64,000 bases of DNA. Source: an uncultured Chloroflexota bacterium (GTDB taxonomy: Bacteria > Chloroflexota > Anaerolineae > Anaerolineales > Villigracilaceae). Below are positions 57,735 to 64,000 of the stretch, piece after piece (the stretch's first letter is position 1; each line of letters opens with the position of its first letter). Where the stretch lies: contig CAIWRB010000122.1 in NCBI GenBank assembly GCA_903914955.1, positions 1-64,000 on the forward strand, in the 5' to 3' direction. Position numbers and translations under genes: made by a program. The notes under the pieces are model-generated. The model was given only the letters and a program-made list of their open reading frames with translations, had not been told where the DNA came from and ran no database searches.

Positions 57735-59030
57735 TTACTCGTAAAACAGGGGGAGTGGCGATACAAATTCATCACTAACTTTATGGGCAGCTAACACAGC
57801 TTTGCGCGCTTCTTCGAATTTTGCGTCATTATTAGCATGGATCTCGAACAACGGCTCGCCCGCTTCAACTTTATCGCCCACTTTTTTGTGGATGATAAAA
57901 CCAACCGCGTGATCGACAGGATCGCCTTTCTTAGTACGACCTGCTCCAAGCTCCACAGCCGCCTCGCCTACGATCCTGGCATGGACCTGTGAAATAAATC
58001 CGCTTCGAGGGGCATTCACTACATCCACATATTTTGCGCGCTTAAAACTGGAGGTATCATCCACATACGAAACATCTCCGCCCTGCGCCTGAACCAGCAC
58101 TCGGAATTTCTCAAGCGCACTTCCATCAACTATGCATTTTTCAGCCAGCGCGCGACCTTCACTCAAATCCTTTGCGCGCTGCCCGATGACTAGTATATGC
58201 GCGGTAACATGTAAACAATGTTCGTAATAATCTGCGGGAGCAAGCCCACTCAAGAGTTCGATCGCTTCGATCATTTCGAGCGAATTGCCAACCGCGTTCC
58301 CCAAAGGCTGATTCATGTCTGAAAGCAAGGCGACAGTTTTTCGCCCCGCCAATTGACCGATATCCACCATCAAGTTGGCGAGTTGACGCGCTTCATCAAG
58401 TGTTTCCATGAATGCGCCAAGGCCGACTTTCACATCCAAAACAATTGCGGTTGCCCCGGCTGCGATCTTCTTGCACATGATGGAAGATGCGATCAACGGT
58501 ATGGAAGGCACTGTGCCCGTCACATCACGAAGCGCATACATTTTTCCGTCTGCAGGCGCGAGGTCCAAGGATTGACCGGTGAGAACAATGCCTTTTTCTT
58601 TTAATTGTTGTTTGAATTCATCGGTGGTCAGGTTGACACGATAGCCGGGAATGGATTCCAGTTTATCCAATGTGCCACCACTGAAGCCAAGTCCACGGCC
58701 CGACATTTTGCCGACGGGCAATCCACAGGCTGCGACCATAGGCATGACCGAAAGGCTGGTTTTATCGCCGACTCCGCCAGAGGAATGTTTATCAACGACA
58801 ACATCAACGATCTTGGATAGATCAAGTACTTGTCCTGAATGCGCCATGGCCAGCGTAAGGTCTTTGGTCTCATGAGAAGTCATGCCGTTCAGCAGGACAG
58901 CCATTGCAAAAGCAGAAGCCTGATAATCGGGAATATCCCCATTTGTAAAACCATTTATTAAGAACTCGATCTCCTGTGAGGTCAATTCCTGTCTATCGCG
59001 TTTCTTGATGATGATATCCACGGCGCGCAT
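57735..59030 (-). CDS. Pyrimidine-nucleoside (thymidine) phosphorylase
   Basis: MRAVDIIIKKRDRQELTSQEIEFLINGF; VDKHSSGGVGDKTSL; KMSGRGLGFSGGTLDKLESIPGY. Confidence 0.95.
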   Translation of the reverse strand: MRAVDIIIKKRDRQELTSQEIEFLINGFTNGDIPDYQASAFAMAVLLNGMTSHETKDLTLAMAHSGQVLDLSKIVDVVVDKHSSGGVGDKTSLSVMPMVAACGLPVGKMSGRGLGFSGGTLDKLESIPGYRVNLTTDEFKQQLKEKGIVLTGQSLDLAPADGKMYALRDVTGTVPSIPLIASSIMCKKIAAGATAIVLDVKVGLGAFMETLDEARQLANLMVDIGQLAGRKTVALLSDMNQPLGNAVGNSLEMIEAIELLSGLAPADYYEHCLHVTAHILVIGQRAKDLSEGRALAEKCIVDGSALEKFRVLVQAQGGDVSYVDDTSSFKRAKYVDVVNAPRSGFISQVHARIVGEAAVELGAGRTKKGDPVDHAVGFIIHKKVGDKVEAGEPLFEIHANNDAKFEEARKAVLAAHKVSDEFVSPLPLFYE

Positions 59031-59165
59031 GTAAAATCTCCTTGTACGAATTCTATTTTATCGCAAAGTGAAGGAAAGGATGAATACTTTGTGAGGAGGA
59101 TGAAGATTGAAAGCGGAAGGCAGATAAAAAAAGACCTCAAATATTTTTCATTTGGGGTCTTTCGT

Positions 59166-60203
59166 CTATATCTTAACCAGTTTCTGTCCATCTTTGCCAT
59201 CTTGAACTATCCATCCCAACTTGGCGATCTGGCCGCGCAATCTATCTGATTCGGCAAAATCTTTTCGGGCGCGGGCATCTTTTCGTTGCTCGAGCAATTT
59301 CAAGGCTTTGTCAGGAGGCGTTTCTTCATCAATTGCTTTCGAGGCATTGAGAACCATTTCCCATACTTCGGGGCGGATCCCTTTTTCGATCGGGTCCGAC
59401 AGGTTGAAATTTCCCAATTTATTCAGTGAAAACTTTGCGCCCGCAGGATACATTTCCATGCTGGTATTCTTGACAATTGACACGGAACTAACTCCATGCA
59501 CATCACAAGTGCCATTTTCAAAATCCATGATGATGCCTGAATGTTCGTCGAGACCAACGAGAATATTTTCAGGAGGCAGTAATTTGAGCCACTGATCAAA
59601 GCGTTCGATGCCCACAAAACAACGGCTGGTATCGAGGTCGGTGCCGCCTTCGGCGTTATTCCAATGCGGGACAAATGACAGATCCATACCGAGGTCTGAA
59701 AAGAAATTCAAACCTTCTTTTGCATGCACATCCTCGCCTACTTTGTAAATTTCATAAACAGGCAAGACCCACGCGCCAACAGAGATCGTCGCAGCGGATG
59801 AAAATATTAATGTAGCGCCGAGCCTGTGACGCGCACGGATAATATCCCAGGCGAGCGAGCCGTGTAGTTGACGTGCCAAATATGTGGGGCTACCCGGTCC
59901 CATGAAAATAATATTGGCGCGTAATAAAGGTTTTAAGATTTCAATATTATTGGGGCTGAATTCTGTCCCCTGTTTGCGCGCAGGAATCAGGTCTATGGTC
60001 GGTTTGTAATTTTGCAAACGAGTCTTAAGGAAATCTCCAACGCGAGCCGCGACAATCGAGGCATTTAACTCAAAACCGGCTGGCGTTTCCAGTACGGAAA
60101 CATGTAAAGGTTCAGGAATGAGGCGGGCTAGTGATTCAAAAATGCGGCCTCCTGCGAGGGAAGTCTCACCAGAACCAAGAAAAGCAATGCGTCCAAAAGT
60201 CAT
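59166..60203 (-). CDS. Peptidase S51-like/class I GATase-like protein fused to a CysRS C-terminal-like helical motif
   Basis: FLGSGETSLAGGRIFESLAR..., IIFMGPGSPTYLARQL, TLIFSSAATISVGA; C-terminal LEQRKDARARKDFAESDRLRGQIAKLGWIVQDGKDGQKLVKI. Confidence 0.8.
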   Translation of the reverse strand: MTFGRIAFLGSGETSLAGGRIFESLARLIPEPLHVSVLETPAGFELNASIVAARVGDFLKTRLQNYKPTIDLIPARKQGTEFSPNNIEILKPLLRANIIFMGPGSPTYLARQLHGSLAWDIIRARHRLGATLIFSSAATISVGAWVLPVYEIYKVGEDVHAKEGLNFFSDLGMDLSFVPHWNNAEGGTDLDTSRCFVGIERFDQWLKLLPPENILVGLDEHSGIIMDFENGTCDVHGVSSVSIVKNTSMEMYPAGAKFSLNKLGNFNLSDPIEKGIRPEVWEMVLNASKAIDEETPPDKALKLLEQRKDARARKDFAESDRLRGQIAKLGWIVQDGKDGQKLVKI

Positions 60204-60204
60204 T

Positions 60205-60690
60205 CTACTTTGATGACGCGTTGAGTTGGTCTATTACGTTGAGAAATATTTCATTATCTGGAATATCAGACATGGAGGAACCAAAGTGAACGTAGCGCAT
60301 GTGTCCATTGATATCAAGGACGGTATTTAACGGCATGCGGCCTAATTTAAATAAATTCACTTCCTGACGGTACAACTTTGAAACTTGATGGTCAGGATCG
60401 GGCAAACCAATATATGGAATATTTTCATTTTCCCAATAGTGTTGAAAGGTCTGCATATTGTCAGGGCCAACAGCAATAATTGTTACACCGCGTGCTGTGA
60501 ACTCTGCATAGTTATCTCTCATGCGCGCCAACTGCGCGCGGCAGTAAGGTCACAGAAAGCCGCGTAGGAAGGTAAGTACAACAGGCTTGCCTCCGCGAAA
60601 GCTGGAAAGACGCACAGGATTTTCATTTATATCCTTGAGTTCAAAATCAGGGGCAAGTTGACCGGGGGAAATGAGGTTCGTAAGAGTCAT
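60205..60690 (-). CDS. Peroxiredoxin-like AhpC/TSA protein with in-frame TGA (candidate selenocysteine) at codon 47, motif UPYC
   Basis: MTLTNLISPGQLAPDFELKDINENPVRLSSFRGGKPVVLTFLRGFL-U-PYCRAQLARMRDNYAEFTARGVTIIAVGPDN...; TGA at 60550-60552 in frame with ATG 60688-60690 and the downstream ORF. Confidence 0.78.
60523..60539 (-). promoter_or_regulatory. Candidate bacterial SECIS hairpin
   Basis: mRNA GCGCGC-AGUUG-GCGCGC beginning 10 nt after the in-frame UGA. Confidence 0.55.
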
Positions 60691-60717
60691 GAATTCATTA
60701 TACTTTCTGTTAGCGTT

Positions 60718-61449
60718 TTATTTTACAAAAGAAGCTAAAAACGAAACAACCGACGAGACTACCTGTGCCTGTTGATCGGCACGTGAAATCGTTGCGGCAT
60801 TATCACCAGGTTGGGGACCGTAATCTCCAAACTGCGCGTGATTTCCGCCATCAATGACAACGTATTTTGCATCCGCAGTGAGTAAAGATTTTGTCTCATC
60901 AAATTTAGCCATACCAGCCATATCATTAGTTCCATAAATGGATAGCATTTTCAAGTCGCTGTTCTTGAGTGAATCATCTGCAGGATAAGATGCCCAAAAG
61001 ACAATTCCTTCCACTTGGGGATGACCTTTTGCAAACAAAGCCGAAGCCACCCCACCGAGGGAATGTCCACCGATTATCCAATGTTGGATCTCAGGATGTT
61101 TTTCGAAGACAGGATTTGCGGCGTTGATATCAAAGAACGCTAGATTCAATCTCACAGGAACTAATACAACCAAATATCCCTGCTCTGCAATCGCCCGTAA
61201 AGGCGCGGCATACGAGCGGTAATCTACGCGGCCACCGGGATAGAAGATGAAGGCGGTTGAAGGTTGCAGGTTGGAAGGATTGAAAGTTATAAAGTCATGT
61301 GTGGTTACCGTTACTTGAGAATCTGATTTGAGAGCGGCGAGTGCTTCAGGCGCGGGACCAAGAGGAGTCTCAGCCCAAACAACGAATCCGATGCTGATTA
61401 AGACTAAAATAATTACAAGCCCAAGAGCGAATCGTTTTAATATTTTCAT
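60718..61449 (-). CDS. Alpha/beta hydrolase family protein (membrane anchored)
   Basis: MKILKRFALGLVIILVLISIGFVVWAE anchor; FYPGGRVDYRSYAAPLRAIAEQGYLVVLV; IIGGHSLGGVASALFA. Confidence 0.85.
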   Translation of the reverse strand: MKILKRFALGLVIILVLISIGFVVWAETPLGPAPEALAALKSDSQVTVTTHDFITFNPSNLQPSTAFIFYPGGRVDYRSYAAPLRAIAEQGYLVVLVPVRLNLAFFDINAANPVFEKHPEIQHWIIGGHSLGGVASALFAKGHPQVEGIVFWASYPADDSLKNSDLKMLSIYGTNDMAGMAKFDETKSLLTADAKYVVIDGGNHAQFGDYGPQPGDNAATISRADQQAQVVSSVVSFLASFVK

Positions 61450-62120
61450 AAGAGTGATTTTGCCTTTTTCCAAATTTGGTCAAACATTTCGATGGTTAAT
61501 TTTCCTGTTAGTGTATTTTGCTGGCTGGGGTGATACGAGCAAATTAAGGATGATTGATGAATTATCAAGGATGAAGGCGGAAGATCATAAACTGCGCTGT
61601 GTGAAAATTTTAGATTGCGAAGCGCAAGTACTTTGAGGATTCTATCGAACGCAATCTTACCTAAACATACGATCACTTTTGGCTGAATAATCTGAATTTC
61701 TAATTCTAAATACGGCTGGCAATTATTTAATTCCTGCGGATTTGGCTTATTATCCGGCGGCGCGCATCGGCCTGACGCGGTGATATACATATCCGTAAGA
61801 AGAAGACCATCGTCTCTGGACTCCGCCTCAGGCTGATTCGCAAACCCAGCACGCTGCAACGCTGGGAAAAGAAATCCACCCGAAGCATCCCCTGTAAATT
61901 GACGTCCCGTGCGGTTCGAGCCATGCGCGCCGGGGGCGAGTCCCACAACCAATACATGCGCCTGCGAGTCACCAAATCCTGGGACAGGTTTCCCCCAATA
62001 TTCCTCATCCTTATACGCTTTGCGCTTTACACGCGCAATCTCTTCACGCCATTCCACAAGGCGCGGACATTTACGGCATTGGATGATTTCAGCGTTTAAT
62101 TTTTCGAGTTGGGATTGCAT
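61446..62120 (-). CDS. Uracil-DNA glycosylase (family 4/5-like, UdgB type)
   Basis: CRKCPRLVEWREEIA, VLVVGLAPGAHGSNRTGRQFTGDASGGFLFPAL, ICSYHPSQQNT. Confidence 0.9.
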   Translation of the reverse strand: MQSQLEKLNAEIIQCRKCPRLVEWREEIARVKRKAYKDEEYWGKPVPGFGDSQAHVLVVGLAPGAHGSNRTGRQFTGDASGGFLFPALQRAGFANQPEAESRDDGLLLTDMYITASGRCAPPDNKPNPQELNNCQPYLELEIQIIQPKVIVCLGKIAFDRILKVLALRNLKFSHSAVYDLPPSSLIIHQSSLICSYHPSQQNTLTGKLTIEMFDQIWKKAKSLL

Positions 62121-62170
62121 AGTTCTATGTTAGCACGTTTACAAGTTTGTTTGTTTGAATGTTCAACCCT

Positions 62171-63193
62171 TTAAACAATCAGCATTGCATCGCCAAAGGA
62201 ATAAAAACGATAACCTTCTTTGATGGCTGTTTCATACGCAGACAGAATCTTTTCACGTCCTGCAAACGCGCTGACCAGCATGATGAGGGTAGATTTTGGC
62301 AAATGGAAATTCGTGATCATCGCATCCACAACTTTGAATTGATAGCCGGGCAGGATGAAAATGGATGTTGGGCCGGTAAACGCGGCAACCTGTGATCGGT
62401 TATCAGTGTTCAGTGTAGCAGCCGATTCCAATGTTCTCACTGAAGTGGTTCCGACGGCAATCACCCGCCCGCCAGTTTTTTTGGTTTGATTAATTAATTC
62501 CGCAGTTTCTTGAGGGAGTTCACACCACTCGGTATGGATTTTGTGTTCTTCAGGGTCATCTTCTGTGACGGGGGCGAATGTATCCAAGCCAACGTGCAAA
62601 GTGGCATAAGCAACGTTCACACCTTTTGCTATTAATTCGTCTAATAATTGTGGTGTGAAATGTAATCCCGCCGTTGGCGCAGCGGCAGAACCAACATCAC
62701 GCGAGTATACGGTTTGGTAGCGTTCGGGGTCATTTAGCTTTTCATGAATATATGGCGGGAGTGGAATATTACCTACTTTGGAAAAATATGGTTCTATGGC
62801 TTCGGAGAATTTTATTAATCGTTCTGAGCCTTCCAATATTTCCTTAATTTCTGCAACGGGGCCATTTTCAACTTTTACCAATTTCCCTAGATTCAGGCCT
62901 TTTCCACCGACCAAGGCTTCCCAAGTCAACTCGTCACGGCGGCGGAGAAGGAGCAGCTCTACGCGGCCGCCTGTTTCTTTTTTGGCGAATATTCTGGCAG
63001 GGATGACGCGAGTCCTGTTGAGGATGAGTAAATCTCCAGCGCGCAGAAACAGGCTGAGGTCACGAAAGATGCGATGCTCTACATCGTCTGAATCACGATG
63101 CAGGATAAACAGTCGGGAAGAATCTCGCGGTTCGGCAGGAGTCTGCGCGATGGAAGATTCAGGGAGGTGATAGTCGAAGTCGGAAGTTTTCAT
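62171..63193 (-). CDS. queA: S-adenosylmethionine:tRNA ribosyltransferase-isomerase
   Basis: MKTSDFDYHLPESSIAQTPAEPRDSSRLFIL; VGSAAAPTAGLHFT; TNFHLPKSTLIMLVSAFAG. Confidence 0.96.
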   Translation of the reverse strand: MKTSDFDYHLPESSIAQTPAEPRDSSRLFILHRDSDDVEHRIFRDLSLFLRAGDLLILNRTRVIPARIFAKKETGGRVELLLLRRRDELTWEALVGGKGLNLGKLVKVENGPVAEIKEILEGSERLIKFSEAIEPYFSKVGNIPLPPYIHEKLNDPERYQTVYSRDVGSAAAPTAGLHFTPQLLDELIAKGVNVAYATLHVGLDTFAPVTEDDPEEHKIHTEWCELPQETAELINQTKKTGGRVIAVGTTSVRTLESAATLNTDNRSQVAAFTGPTSIFILPGYQFKVVDAMITNFHLPKSTLIMLVSAFAGREKILSAYETAIKEGYRFYSFGDAMLIV

Positions 63194-63259
63194 CTTTTGG
63201 TTCCATCATAATGGATTAGAATCAAAAACGGAAGCCGAACAACCTTACACGGAGGCAAT

Positions 63260-64000
63260 ATGAAACTCAGTTTTCACGGAGCAGCGCAAACGGTAACTGG
63301 CTCGATGCATTTGGTGGAAGTAAATGGTTCACGATTGTTGTTGGACTGTGGCTTGTTTCAGGGGCGGCGCAAGGAATCCATTTTACGAAATCGGACTTTC
63401 CCTTTTGATGTTACAAAAATTGACGCTGTCATATTATCACATGCTCACATTGATCACTCTGGTAATTTGCCGAATTTAGTGAAGCAAGGCTTTAACGGTC
63501 CGATCTTTGCCACGCATGCCACCGCGAATTTAACCGATCTGATGGTGCGAGATTCAGGTCACATTCAAGAGAAGCAGGCAGAAAGCACAAGTTATCATAA
63601 TGCAAAGCGCGGTGAGCCTGCGGTTGATCCGCTTTATACAGAAAAAGATGCAGAGCGGGTCAAGCCTTTGCTAAAAAGCTATAATTATGAAGAGCCTTTT
63701 GAGGCGGCGAAAGGCGTGGCGGTGACATTTTATGACGCGGGTCATATCCTAGGTTCTGCTTCTATTTCTTTGCGCCTTGAAGAGAAACAACAAAAAAAAC
63801 ATTTGTGGTTTTCAGGCGATATCGGCAGGCGCGGTATGCCAATCTTACGCGACCCCGTTCTTCCAGAAGAGGCGGACATGTTATTGATGGAATCAACCTA
63901 CGGGGATAAACCACATAACGATCCTGAAAAAGCTTATGTTGAGATGCGCGCCATAATTCTGCGCACATTGAAACGCAATGGCAAAGTGATCATCCCTTCG
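63260..64000 (+). CDS. MBL-fold beta-CASP RNA exonuclease-like protein (runs off window end)
   Basis: MKLSFHGAAQTVTGSMHLVEVNGSRLLLDCGLFQGRR...VILSHAHIDHSGNLPNLVKQGFNGPIFAT; open to base 64000, absent from the ORF track. Confidence 0.9.
   Translation, partial: MKLSFHGAAQTVTGSMHLVEVNGSRLLLDCGLFQGRRKESILRNRTFPFDVTKIDAVILSHAHIDHSGNLPNLVKQGFNGPIFATHATANLTDLMVRDSGHIQEKQAESTSYHNAKRGEPAVDPLYTEKDAERVKPLLKSYNYEEPFEAAKGVAVTFYDAGHILGSASISLRLEEKQQKKHLWFSGDIGRRGMPILRDPVLPEEADMLLMESTYGDKPHNDPEKAYVEMRAIILRTLKRNGKVIIPS

Noticed and set aside
60205-60531. 108-aa stand-alone protein from the ORF track
   Set aside because: It begins in the middle of a thioredoxin fold; the upstream half is in frame across a TGA, so I treat the whole as one gene.

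Overview
This 64 kb window is a dense bacterial chromosome segment. Gene content and style suggest Chloroflexota/Anaerolineae, but that is inference from the sequence alone. Most of it is ordinary housekeeping and metabolism: ricT, feoAB, cca, proS, acsA, a fused formiminotransferase-cyclodeaminase, mgsA, a ba3-type oxidase operon with copper maturation genes, an ECF sigma factor, thpR, rsfS, ndk, pyrimidine phosphorylase, a uracil-DNA glycosylase and queA. Two IS elements are present (IS1182-like and IS701-like), both with terminal inverted repeats readable in the sequence. Six observations stand out. (1) A candidate transcription attenuator lies upstream of a LOG-like/proS pair: a consensus promoter, a leaderless 18-codon ORF with three Pro codons, a 12-bp antiterminator helix and an intrinsic terminator. 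(2) A peroxiredoxin-like gene is split by an in-frame TGA exactly at the first Cys of a CxxC motif (UPYC). A GC-rich hairpin with an AGUUG loop lies just downstream, so this is a likely selenoprotein that the ORF track truncates. (3) A cytochrome b / 2x[4Fe-4S] / C-terminal domain fusion sits in a ba3 oxidase and Cu-ATPase neighbourhood. (4) A MoxR-type ATPase pseudogene has the IS1182-like element inserted in its Walker A motif. (5) A truncated tRNA half abuts an intact tRNA-Val(CAC), followed by an HNH-type zinc-ribbon remnant. (6) A promoter motif shared by two genes coincides with apparently leaderless starts. No CRISPR array or rRNA was seen.
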